A DNA stretch of 36,340 nucleotides from Schoenoplectus triqueter (taxonomy: Eukaryota; Streptophyta; Magnoliopsida; Poales; Cyperaceae), in contig CAXKVV010000853.1 of assembly GCA_964058805.1 (NCBI GenBank), forward strand, positions 1 through 36,340. Direction: 5' to 3'. This document shows positions 1-10,535 of this stretch, piece after piece (positions within the stretch are counted from its first letter, which is position 1; every line of letters starts with the position of its first letter). The notes below the pieces were generated by a model. That model had not been told where the DNA came from. It searched no databases and saw nothing but the letters and a program-made list of their open reading frames with translations. Position numbers and translations under genes: made by a program.

Positions 1-962
1 CCTGCGTTCATATCTTTCAAAAGTGAAACGCTTAGTTCTAAGGCTTGTTATGTAGCGTTTTGAAAGAGGTTAAAGAATGCTTTTTTCACTAAATCTGCTT
101 TCTTTTCAGGAATTCTGTGGGTAGTTTGTTTCTTCCTGCACCTATCATTTCAAAACCAAAACTATCCTAGTCTATTTCTTTTCATTAATTCTCTTTTGTT
201 TTGTTTTGCGGAATACTTAAATATTCAATTCTCTTTTTTTTCCAACTAACATTACTGATCTTCTGTAGAACATCTGCAATTATTACAAGCATTTTTGTTT
301 CAAAAATATTCATTGTTATGATATTTTTCAAGCATTTTTAATCAGCAAGATTCAGCTAGCTAAAGAAAATAGAACATTATATTTTCCAAAAGAGTATAAA
401 ACCAAATTCATTCTGTACTTAAGGTTCCTTATTTTGGTCACACCGATAAAATACTATAGATATACGATCACTTGATTTAATTGAGAAACAAAACACGTGA
501 AATTTAATGTGCGTGTGACAAAAGAGTGCTTTTAAACAATAACGAATGTTATTTTACAAAGAAACAAACAAGCAGGATCTGGCATTTGGATCCTCTGATT
601 TTGATCTCACGGATAAAATGCTGCACGGAAGATCTGTAATTTTGACTGAAAAGAAATAAAAATACTTGCAGAATCGCAACTCGATACAGAGTCGCAATAC
701 ATTTTAGCGATTGTTTTCCAAACAGAAGTGCATATAATTTAGTTAACTAGTGTGATTATGGATGTATTGGCTTAATTAGGAAGCTGCACGCGGATTGTGA
801 TTGTATCACATACAATAAATATAATTCAGAACCTAAAATTGAACTAGGCCTTATATAGTAACAGGTACATTTTCTTATGAGTGATTAAAATTAGTGCAAC
901 TAAGATGTTCCTATATAACAAATGCAGCTATAATACATATTATTCAACATTTTAACATCAAG
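1..962. other. Intergenic spacer, no gene seen
   Basis: AT-rich sequence with stop codons in all frames and no convincing splice-bounded open segment. I see no RNA gene or structured repeat here. Confidence 0.6.
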
Positions 963-1479
963 TAGGGATGTCAAAATTTAATATGACCCAATGGGTCAAT
1001 CCGACCCGACCCGATTTGAACTCGATCCGATCCAACCCGATCTAAATCCGATCCGACCCGAAATAATCTAAAGATAAATGGATCAGATATGAGTTAAGAT
1101 TTTTTGACTTGTCATGGATCGGGTCGGTATGGGTTGACCCGACCCGTTTAATTATGCTCTTTTGAAGTAATTTTATAATTTAATATTAATTAAAGTTTAA
1201 ATATACATTAATTATATATTAATTAAAATTAATTAATATTTAATTACTTAAAATTATATAAAAATAATTAATAAATATTTTGAAATTTTAATTAATATTT
1301 AATTACTTAAAATTATATAAAAATAATTAATAAATACTTAATTATTTTATATGAGTCGGGTCGGGTCGACCGTTGACCCGATCGGGTCGGGTATGAGTTC
1401 AGAAACAAATTGGTTGGATCAGATAAAAAAAATAATGATAATCTGACTTGAATCCGACCTGACCCATTAACATCCTTGC
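963..1479. mobile_element. Non-autonomous DNA-transposon-like repeat rich in GACCCG/CGGGTC
   Basis: The ends are inverted: TAGGGATGTCAA on the left against AACATCCTTGC on the right, which reads GCAAGGATGTT on the other strand. Both are followed inward by GGGTCA and GACCCG-type words. CGGGT/ACCCG words recur through both flanks and the core is very AT-rich. Repeats of this kind (gggatgtcaa termini with clustered CCGACCC words) are common in plant spacers and are usually treated as hAT-like MITEs. I found no clean 8-bp target duplication, so the superfamily is an inference. No coding capacity is seen. Confidence 0.5.
1231..1340. repeat. 59-bp tandem duplication in the repeat core
   Basis: A segment beginning AATTAATATTTAATTACTTA at 1231 recurs at 1290, giving a period of 59 bp with near identity. 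It lies inside the AT-rich core of the GACCCG-rich repeat and looks like a local duplication. Confidence 0.7.
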
Positions 1480-1950
1480 TCTTAAGTGATTGTAACATAC
1501 AAAAAAAAAATGTACTAATAAACTCAGAAAATTTGCTTGCAGCATTCTTATAAATCTGCATAATTATGTGCATTGCTCTCTTATGCACCTAGTTTACCAC
1601 TTTATCCCTTGAAACACAATTCAAACACACACAGAATCATAAAAAGGGAAACAAAAATATAGGTGTTTCCTTCACATATATGTTTTGTATATGGTATATA
1701 TCTACAACAACTAAATCAATCTCCGACTTATTTCTGGCCTACCCCAAACACTGACACACACACACACACACAAGAAAAAACTTTCACCATAAAATTACCC
1801 CAAATAAATTTCGTCTGTGGGTCTGCAGATCATAGCTACCATGAATTTAGAGGAAGGTAAAATAGGAAATGGGTTGTAGGTGCTGCAAAGTATGCAGCAC
1901 TGTGTGCTGGTGCAATGCCTCATGGCCATAACATAAATATTAATATTATT
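1480..1950. other. Intergenic spacer with a short CA microsatellite
   Basis: No gene is seen. A short (CA)n run lies at about 1754-1771. The rest is anonymous AT-rich sequence. Confidence 0.55.
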
Positions 1951-2638
1951 GTAATGCTCCGGGCTGAGGCATTACGGGCATGACATCTTCTACATCCATC
2001 CGATGACCCTTAACCTGCGTCGCTAACAAATAAAAAGAAAAACAACAAAGACAGAAGAAACAAAACAGAATCATCTATAAAGTTCAGTAACCGGTTATTT
2101 AACGACGCAACTTCTCTATAACAGTATTATGAATATTATAGTTCCATTCAAAGTATTCAAATAATAATAATTCATTCTTATGTATTAAAACATATATTTT
2201 AAATAATTATGTATAAACACATAAAGATCATCCAATGTGTCCACCGTGATAAGTAGGATATCCCATAAATCCGCTAATAAGCGGGACTTCACAGAGTGAT
2301 CTTCCACTCATAACTCTTCAGATTGTATAGATCCTCTCTTTTCGGAGTACGAAAAAGTTAACTTACGACATGTATAGTCATGCATAATTTGACCAGTTCC
2401 ATTATCAACAAGCAATCAATTCTGATAGTTCAATCCATACTTCATATATATCACATATTCATTCAGATAATTCGACTCATATATCAAGTCAAAGTTCAAT
2501 AAATTCATATCAACTGAATTTAAGTCAAGTCAAAAATTTAATTAACACATAATATTTAAATACAAGTTACGTATGGGAGCGATACCTTGATCTATAGGTT
2601 ACGTATGGCAGCATCTCAGAAAATATTAGTTGCCCAAC
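1951..2638. mobile_element. Possible degraded LTR fragment (TGTAATGC start)
   Basis: The segment opens with TGTAATGCTCCGGGCTGAGG and then GCATTACGGGC, which resembles the terminus of some plant Gypsy LTRs that begin TGTAATGC/TGTAATAC. A TG...CA frame can be drawn to about 2638 (ending CCCAACA). No matching 5-bp target duplication, primer-binding site or retrotransposon coding sequence is visible, so this could also be unrelated spacer. Confidence 0.25.
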
Positions 2639-3092
2639 AAAAAATACTAAAGATTGACGCCCTTTTGCTTTTAAGATCACAATTAGTCCTTCCTTAATCT
2701 GCTGCACAGTAGTCATTTATGCTAATATTGTTCAACGTAGAAAAAGGATGGAGGGAAAAGGTTTGTTTTAATCTCTTATTCACATCTAATTGCCTTGCTT
2801 GATTGATTCATCAATAAGAAAAAAGAATCCCATCAGGATCCCTTCATCACCATTTTTTTTCCGTTTCCTTCTCGTTCTTCTGCTTCCTTTCTTTTTTTCT
2901 TTTTTCTTTCCAACGGAGAGAGAGGCTTTTAAGGAATTAGAAAGGCACAAGCCACGTGCCCATTCAGGAGAGCCCATCGTGGCAACTTTTACTATTTTTT
3001 TTAGTTTAACCATTTTACATATGAAACCTTAAGATTATTTAAATTATGAAACAGTCCAAAATAAACTTATCTTTATATTTGATATATTACAA
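2639..3092. other. Intergenic spacer with a pyrimidine-rich tract
   Basis: The stretch 2840-2915 is almost entirely C/T on the plus strand. This creates a lysine/arginine-rich reading frame on the minus strand that is only a composition artefact. No gene is supported. Confidence 0.55.
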
Positions 3093-3772
3093 TTATCGAG
3101 GATAGATTTGGCATATTTTATCTTGAGCCCCTACCACCATCAGTTGAGCCACCTGTGCTGAAGCTGCACCGTTGCATGGTCTGCCGAAAACGACTGGAAA
3201 AGCAAGCAAGATTCTTTTACGTCTAGGTAAATTTATTTCAAAAAATATTTCAGGTTTCTTGTTGATGATTTTATTTTTTTTATTTGTTTGTTAGGAAAGT
3301 TGTTTTAATTATTTGTTGTAAACTGATCTTTTTTTATATAATTTTTCAACTTTTAGTCACAATTTATAGTCAATTTACCAGCAAAGTGTCTTTAAATGAT
3401 CAAAGCAGAAAGAGTGATAATTATAATTTATATGTGTAACTGATCTGGCTACAGTGAGGGGCCCTTTTTACTGCTTCCATCGCTGCACAAACTTTTATTT
3501 GATCAAATTTATTAACAGTTTTTTAAACGTTATACCTTACAAAATCCACAATTCCTCTGCCTGAAAAAAATACTCACCAATTCGATTATTTGTCTTTCTT
3601 TCGTTTTCTGTTTATTTAATTATTTATTCGGTTTCAGGGGGATAGCATTTTGCAGCGCTGTGTAGATCCAGTGATGCAGCTGGGCATGCAAAAGTAGAGC
3701 CCATTAGTAGTACTGAGGCCCATAAATCTCCTCCCAGAAAAATGGCCCGGATGGCTCCGCCTTCAATATTTT
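3093..3772 (+). pseudogene. Possible relic of an FCS-like zinc finger (FLZ, DUF581) gene
   Basis: Two open segments resemble an FLZ domain split by an intron. The first (about 3093-3226) reads IEDRFGIFYLEPL and then LKLHRCMVCRKRLEKQARFF, giving a C-x2-C pair, and ends at a stop followed by a donor-like GTAAAT. The second follows a TTTCAG acceptor near 3638. It reads FCSAV in one frame and CRSSDAAGHAKVEP in the next, running open to a stop at about 3772. FLZ domains have the pattern C-x2-C-x(17-19)-F-C-S-x2-C. Here the FCS and following Cys lie in different frames, as if about 2 nt were lost, and in-frame stops flank the intron. If the match is real the gene is dead. The assignment rests on a short motif read by eye. 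Confidence 0.33.
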
Positions 3773-4094
3773 AGCTATGAACAGGCAAAGAGTTCAGCTG
3801 CAATTTCTGACAACATTTTATATATGTATTATTGTTGGCTATTAGGTTCAACCTTTTTCTTTTCTTTTTCCTTCTGTCGAATTTTTAATAAAGCGAACAT
3901 CATCTTGGAATAATTTTGAGCGAGTGAAAAGGAATACACAGTTAGGCACTAATTTAATTAGATAAGTAATCTTGAGCGAATAAATAAATTAGTGCTTATA
4001 ATCTTTTTCCTTGAGAATTTTTATTTTTACCGTCTTTATAATATTTCACAAATGGAGCAAAAACTATATTAAAAAAAATAGACCCCAAATGATA
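3773..4094. other. Intergenic spacer, nothing recognised
   Basis: AT-rich sequence without a supported gene, RNA or repeat. Confidence 0.5.
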
Positions 4095-4283
4095 GAAACA
4101 CATCCGCTGTCATATTTGGTTATGGCAGCCGACTGCCATGTGAAATTGTGGGTGGGACCTACTAAATAATAAATCCTTCCAGAATCTAATCTGAGTCATT
4201 TAATTTAAATCCATCTAATGTCCGTAAAAGTATATCATTTTTTCTCTGCCATAGAAAATATGACAGTGGATACAGATTTCCAA
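4095..4283. mobile_element. MITE-like element with ~30-bp terminal inverted repeats
   Basis: The left end (4095-4128) contains ATCCGCTGTCATATTTGG then TATGGCAG. The right end (4256-4283), read on the minus strand, gives ATCCACTGTCATATTTTC then TATGGCAG. The arms match over about 28 bp with four or five mismatches and flank about 125 bp of anonymous sequence. Size and structure fit a MITE. The superfamily is not determined because no clear target duplication was found. Confidence 0.55.
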
Positions 4284-5627
4284 ACGACATCCTTAAAATA
4301 TTTATTTAAAAAATCACGACATATGTAACTTGCAAAATAAATATCTAACATTTTTTTTAATAGATCAGTCAAAATTTAATAAGTTTATGCCTTATCCTTT
4401 ATGCTTCTTAGACTGTAGTTAATATTAAGTATTGAGTATTGAAAAAATAATTCATTTTGAATTCAAAAACTACAAATAGGACAGATGTAGAAAAAAAATT
4501 AAAAGAATTTGAAGATCGAACACGTGCTTGAATATTTTGAAAGACAACATCGAAAGAATTTTTCTTGTGTTTCGATTATTCCAATTTCCAAAGAATGGAA
4601 AAATCATAAAATCATATAGAATATTGCACGTATATTGAATTATCCGACCAATACAGGAGGAACGACTTTTTATTTTTGTTCGATAATTTATAACAAAAAC
4701 AATTACTCAAAAGAAAATATTTTTTAACATAATTAAAAATACATTTTTGATTCCAGAAAAGGAAGTTACTTTATAATATACCTTAGTATATTAAAACAAT
4801 TCAGATAAATAAGAGACATAATTATCCATAAAAGGAAATTCGACAAAATGCGAGTTAGGAATAAAAAATATAGTATCGTTATTTTGTAATACAAAATCAA
4901 TACAATTTTCTATTATGTAATCAACAAATCTAAAAAATATTCTGATATTTTATAGAAACATGATTGATTAACACAACAACAATTTATAGACTTCCATAAA
5001 TCAATTTGTATAGAATTTTCTTTGTACAATTCAATGGAAAGCATTTTTTGTATTTCCAAGACATCTTAACAAAACAAAAGAATACAACTTGAAGTCTAAA
5101 CATCATAGAGACCGTACATAGATACATATTAGACTCATTTTGTTCCTTATGATACATACACTATAAGATACAATATATATCTTACAAATATTGGAATGAA
5201 TAATTTATAATGTAAAGGATATGGTGTCACGCGTAGTTAATATTCAAATTTATTATATATTAAAAAATATAGCTAAATTATCTTCAAATTATGGTTTATG
5301 AGTATCAATAAAAAATTTAAATCAAAATCTTGTAATATACAAAAATTTCTATGTTTAAAATTTTTCAAGTACTTATTTTTTGTTTTTTAAGATGACTCAA
5401 TAATAATAAAATAATACAAAAAAATCAAACATAAAAAAAATTATATCCTCATCCTATTTTGATATAAATAAATTTATTAAGACCCATAAATTAAAATTTA
5501 GATATGATTTAGGTATATATTTTAATCTGTAGTAAATTTAATTTATGTAATACTATAGCCTATAATATATACATAAAGAATGAGTCACATAATATCTAGG
5601 GACGTACTACTGGTTCCGTTGGGAACA
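4284..5627. other. Intergenic spacer, nothing recognised
   Basis: Very AT-rich. No open frame with gene-like composition, no inverted repeat of note and no RNA gene was seen. Confidence 0.55.
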
Positions 5628-7165
5628 TGTGTGTCGCTGATAGACCTCAATTGTATACACTTTTTATTAGAGTTAATCTCACGAATCTGTCAACTTTTAA
5701 GGTAATTTAATCATTTTACTTAAATGTTTATCCCAAGATCGAGATACCGCGATGTTTTATTTATAATTACAGAAATCATGCAATTGGTATGATAATTGAA
5801 TCAAAATGGAGCAATTGAACATGATTGAGAAGCGCTCGACCACAAACGGCATCAAGATAGAACATCAGCAACAAATGACGCCAAATTATAATCATAAAAT
5901 ATCATGGAGTGACTAATATGATATGATAATCTTGTAGAGATTGTTCTTAACCTTTCAACGCATCTTTGATCACCTAAATCAGAGTTTGGATGAAGAAATT
6001 ATTATCAAAATACAAATCATTGCGCAACAGACCCGTCTCCATACAGGTCGTACAAAAATGCATACGACCTGTATGCTCCATACCCGAAAATCCAGACAGA
6101 ACTGGCAACAGCTGTCTAATTGATTGACCTCCTATATAAGACCCTTCCAGGCGTCTTTCTCGACCATCTTGGATGCCCTAGCCGCCATCTTGAAGAGGAA
6201 GAACGAAGCTTTGATGTTCGAGAGAGATCTAGCACCCGGGGAGCTGAATTTGAAGATCTACACGCCGAATCGAAGTCCTCGAGCGAGAGTTTGAATTTAA
6301 TATTTTATTATCTCTTTTTCTGGTGCTATGTGCTCTTTTATTGCTTTGAATTTCTATCATTTGCTCATGAACATGCGCGGTTAATCACCCTTCTAGGGGT
6401 GATGGCTTATAGTACTTTAAACTACTCAGTATTTAATTTTTTTAGCATTTTTTTATGTGATTTATCTTTTGAATTGATTGTTTATATTATTGAACTGTAA
6501 CAAGTGCTTGTCGTGTGATTTATCTTAGGAATTATAGTAGATTATGAAAATATATTACTAAAATTCTCAATTTCGAAGGGTAAAACCTATGTTTGCACTC
6601 AAGGCCTAGAGGTAAGTTTGCAACTTTGGTGATTATACATAAAACTGAACCAAATGCCAATTGTTGACTGTAACTGTGTAGCGTCGGGCTTTGGTAAGGT
6701 TTTAATAGCAAAGAACACAAAGGGTTTGAACTCCTAGGGCGAGGAACATAACTGTGAAGTCTGAATAGTTTGAACACGGCATTGACACGCGAAAGCGCCC
6801 GTCAATGTTAAATTTTAATTGCTAATCTCACAGTATTAAATTGTCTAAAAAGTGAAGAGACCGAGTAGGTTAATTAAGGAGTGAAGAGGAAAAATCGGAA
6901 CCCCCTAGTATTCACTTTTTAATTTAAAATACTATTTTATTATTTGTTATTTAGTGTAATTTTAGTTTAGTCAAAATCAACTTTCATTTGTTTAGATTAG
7001 TGAACTAATAAGAACCAATACTTCACCATTGTCTTTGTGGATTCGACAACTCAATTACTATCCGATAAGGTCATACGCGTGTGATTGAAATTAGATACAA
7101 ATTAGAATAATTATTAGTTGTTGCATAAAATCCACCAATCGCTTTTTGGTTGAGACACAACATAG
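5628..7165 (+). mobile_element. Probable solo LTR or LTR remnant of a Gypsy-type retrotransposon
   Basis: The segment begins near TGTGTCGCTGATAGACCTCA. It has a canonical TATA box (CCTATATAAGACCC, about 6130-6143) followed by a GC-richer leader with GCCCTAGCCGCCATCTTGAA. It ends with a CATTGTCTTTGTGGATTCGA-type block and CAATCGCTTTTTGG, which resembles the LTR/primer-binding junction of Athila/Tat-type elements (normally CAAGTTTTTGGCGCC). No gag, protease or polymerase coding sequence adjoins it and no second LTR is in the window, so it is a solo or truncated LTR. Frames of 60-126 residues inside it do not look like proteins. Confidence 0.45.
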
Positions 7166-7198
7166 TTCCCCATGGGACCGCTTTTAACACGTCTTTCA

Positions 7199-7990
7199 TC
7201 TAGGAGTGCACAAAATATTCGTAGCTCGTGACTCGCTCGTGTTCTACTTGACTACAACTCATTATTAGCTCGAGCTACTAATGAGACGAGTTGACCAGCT
7301 CATTAAGTGACAAGATGAACTCGAGTTATGATCAGCTCGACTCGTATGAATCTCGATACCAATACTAGTTAGATCTATATCATTAATTAATATAATTTTT
7401 AATCTCATCAGTTCAATTCCTCAACTATCAACTGAGAAGCACATGCTCAAAGACTTAGAGCACATGCTGCTATAATGATGATATGATAGATTTGACTCAT
7501 TTTATTTGAGTGAAAAGCAATGGCTCAAGCCTCAAGAGATGCAGCTTTGTAGGGCTCAAGAATTATCGGCTACACTTTAATACTAGGTTGTGCTGCATTC
7601 TATTTAATATTTAATACTAAATAGGTCTATATATTTTTTTTCTATTCGATTAATATTTAAACGCTGACTACATCCTACTCTTTAATTCACAAGCCGAATA
7701 GACCGATGAGATTCAAGCTGCCCACGTGATGCATGCCTCATCCTCTTCTTCTCCAAAGTTTAAATGAGCATGACTATACACGCCTCATCCTTTTCTTCTC
7801 ACTCAAAATCAAATATGTGGGCAGACGATTGTACACAAGCCAACTCGAGCTAACTCGATTTGTAACGAGGCGAGCCCGAACCTTTTTATAGCTCAAGAAT
7901 ATATATATAGTTATGATCTGGCTCGTCTCATTAATATTCGAGACAGTTCGAGTTGATGTCAACTCGTTCGTAGTTCATCTCGTGGGTAAC
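7199..7990. mobile_element. GAGCTCG/ACTCGAG-rich interspersed repeat
   Basis: The left edge reads TAGGAGTGCACAAAATATTC. Words such as GCTCGAGCT, AACTCGAG and CGACTCG recur on both strands at each end (7215-7350 and 7840-7985) around a less structured middle. This is the layout of a non-autonomous, hAT-like plant repeat. The right terminus is not clean and no target duplication was found. Confidence 0.4.
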
Positions 7991-8697
7991 ATAGTAATAA
8001 GATTCGTAAGTTATTCATGAATAATTTATGAATAATTTATTTTTTATCCATAACCAGATGCTTCATAAATAGTTTGTTACGTTTTTTATTCAAAGAAATG
8101 TTTTATTCGCGAATTATTCAGCAAAAAAACACATTATATATTATTTTATATAAATTTTTATAGTTTTTAATATTTTATCATTATAATATATATTTTAGTT
8201 TACCGAATCACAGACTTATTAAGGCAGTCCTACTTTCACTGTCTTGCACCCGTCACACTTTTGTCTGTAGAGATTTTTCCACAGAGTATTGGGAATCAAA
8301 AGGCACGGATATGGTGTATGACACTATGAATCTAGAACTATCAATGACAAGGGACGACTCAAATGGCAATACTGAAATATATACTGTATCAAAACACTAT
8401 ATAAAAAGTAAAGGGCGAAAACTTCAGTTCTATTAGACACTGAAACATCAGCTTGCTCAATACAAAGCAAAACATCAAAATAACTATATCTCTGCATGAA
8501 TCAAGTATCAAAATCAGTCTAGGATAATTTATTTGTAGAGCATTTTTAATCTACTGTGCATTGGTTCAAGCAAGAGAGTAAATGCATCGATCATGTCATG
8601 TCCATTAAGCCCAATCCAACCACCTGCTAAAAGCAGATGCCGCTAAATATTAGCGTTCAAGTCACTTTCGCTTTGCACAATCCGACCAGACAATAAT
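7991..8697. other. Intergenic spacer, nothing recognised
   Basis: No gene, RNA or well-formed repeat was seen. Short near-duplicates of TTCATGAATAATTTATGAAT occur around 8012-8040. Confidence 0.5.
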
Positions 8698-8876
8698 AAA
8701 TTTAGACTGTTCGGGTACTGGTACATCCAGCTAATGACTCGACCAGTAAACATATACATTGGGCAAGTAAAATATCATAAAACATGTAAATTTAGACTGT
8801 TCGGGTACTGGTATTGGAAATGATTGCCAACAGGAGCTGAACATAAACATTTCAGTAAAATATCATAAAAGTCCCA
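8698..8876. repeat. Degenerate 90-bp tandem duplication
   Basis: AAATTTAGACTGTTCGGGTA at 8698 recurs exactly at 8788, a 26-bp identity. AGTAAAATATCATAAAA at about 8766 recurs at about 8855. The common period of about 90 bp shows a local duplication whose central parts have diverged. It lies downstream of the PIE1 3' end. Confidence 0.7.
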
Positions 8877-9130
8877 AAAATTATTATTATTTCTCCGCTT
8901 GGCACTCCGAGCCCATCGTTTACAAGCACACTAAACACTTCCTCGGTGTCAGATGATAAGTTGATAACTCATCATGATTAAATGTAGCATCTTGCACGAG
9001 CTACACTTTTCATTTAGAAGATTGTTCAGATTACAAAACTTGCTTAGTCAACAAATTCTGCGCACCTTTTAACTTAATATTTCTAGGAAGTCAACAAAAA
9101 TCGCCGGAGGAGCCTTTCTCTAACATAATT

Positions 9131-9421
9131 GTTCCTTTGATCCCATATAATGATACAAAGACAACATAGAAGTTAAAAACCCCAATTACATCAGAGATCC
9201 TAAACTATCCAATATGCACATACATTAGTATATAAATCATACTGAATCACCCCAACCTAGTTAATCCATTGATTCCACTTGGCACCATATCTCTCGATTT
9301 GAATTCTCTCAGCCAAGTTTAAGCCTGAGCCCAGTTGGTATGTCTTCAAATTGCTAGCCTGCTTTGGACTCGAAAATCGCTTTCCCTCCCAAAAAATAGA
9401 AAACTAAGAAATCCACTTCTA
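9131..9421 (-). other. Inferred PIE1 3' untranslated region
   Basis: The approximately 290 bases after the TGA are non-coding and T-rich on the minus strand, with TGTAA- and TTTGTA-type words suited to plant polyadenylation. There is no canonical AATAAA near the end, which is common in plants. The 3' boundary is a guess. Confidence 0.35.
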
Positions 9422-10535
9422 TCATCCTATGTCAGTAAAATCAGAAATAGATTTGAGCTCCTCTAATCCTGCTGTAAAATTTGGATCATACTCGTGATGT
9501 GCCACTTCTAGTGTGCCATCAGTATCGTCAGATATAAAATCTGTAAATGGCCTATCATACTCTACATCTAAAGAATCTCTAATTGTTTGTTCAGGTAAGG
9601 GTTTGGCTAACAGATGAGGGTACAGCCCATCATTAGAATCTGAGCTGCTCTTATAAGATTTCAATTTGGAAGGTCGAACCGGGTCTACAAAAGGTGATTT
9701 GTGTTTTCCCCAAAGGTAGTGTTTTGTACCAGGCTTATACCGGGTTGCATCAAATGGGGGGAAGGCTGAAGATGTGGCCCACAGTGGCCCCTCCCCTTCA
9801 AAGCAAGCTCGTGAGGCCATCCTACAATGCAATAAACAAATACAGCATAAACAGCTTACCTTTAATGTAGAGTTTAGATAAAGTACATAATTTCAGTTCA
9901 CAACCAGTAGCACTGGATCAGTTCTAACTGAACAATTTCACACCATCTGGATATAGGTTTATTTTAATAAGAATTCTCCTTGATGAAAAGAACTTGTACC
10001 TGAACCTATTCTCGCTGATAGCACGTGAAGATTGCTCCAGTAAACCAAATAGGCTTCCAACAGTCCCTATATCATCCTGAGATGGCAGCTCAACATCATT
10101 TCCTTGTACAGAGACACCTACAGCTGTTGGAAACCCTTTCTCCACCTCATCACCAGCATTTGCGAATGCCAGAAGCAAATCCATTCGCTCTGAGCTTCTA
10201 GAGTAACTATTGTTGGCATCAGTATTACTACTGTTATTACACAGCATAATATCTTTAACCTGACAATCCGAGTTATTTGCAGAGGCCAAGGCCGTCCTCA
10301 CAAGGTTGTAGTTCCATTTCCGACTCTGTGGTGTCTGGACATCAGAGATGGCTTGTGTTGTGACATCATAAAAAGATGGATTGGGGACATTTGTAACGAG
10401 AGATTCACGGACTGATGGTTGGAGACGACATTTTGATCTCCAGACAGAGGACAGCACAGCCATGAAGTGCCTCTGGAGTAGTAGCTCATTGTCGCGTAGA
10501 TTGCTGGTGATGTTCAACAATAACCGCATTTGATC
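9422..10535 (-). other. PIE1: PIE1 coding exons 20-21 (C-terminal tail)
   Basis: Exons are 10000-10535 and 9422-9821, encoding residues 1705-2015. Exon 20 begins DQMRLLLNITSNLRDNELLL and contains LLQRHFMAVLSSVWRSKCR, which resembles a conserved PIE1 segment. Exon 21 begins MASRACFEGEGPLWATSSAF and ends KSISDFTDIG with TGA. The intron between exons 19 and 20 (10536-11222) carries a run of about 13 C at 10613-10625. Confidence 0.88.

Noticed and set aside
963..1479. 8-bp target duplication for the GACCCG-rich repeat
   Set aside because: Flanking octamers (about ACATCAAG and CTCTTAAG) do not match well enough to claim one.
2786..3013. Lys/Arg-rich minus-strand frame and its plus-strand partner (2790-3032)
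   Set aside because: Both arise from a long pyrimidine tract; there is no start context, splice signal or family resemblance.
6120..6500. 126-residue plus-strand frame
   Set aside because: It lies inside the probable LTR, directly after its TATA box, and has no protein-family features.
9924..9999. Continuation of the exon 20 reading frame beyond 10000
   Set aside because: A good donor (CAG/GTACAAG) at 10000 joins in phase to exon 21, which encodes a convincing PIE1 tail. The read-through is intronic.
10298..10489. Second minus-strand frame overlapping PIE1 exon 20
   Set aside because: It is an out-of-phase shadow of the PIE1 coding exon.
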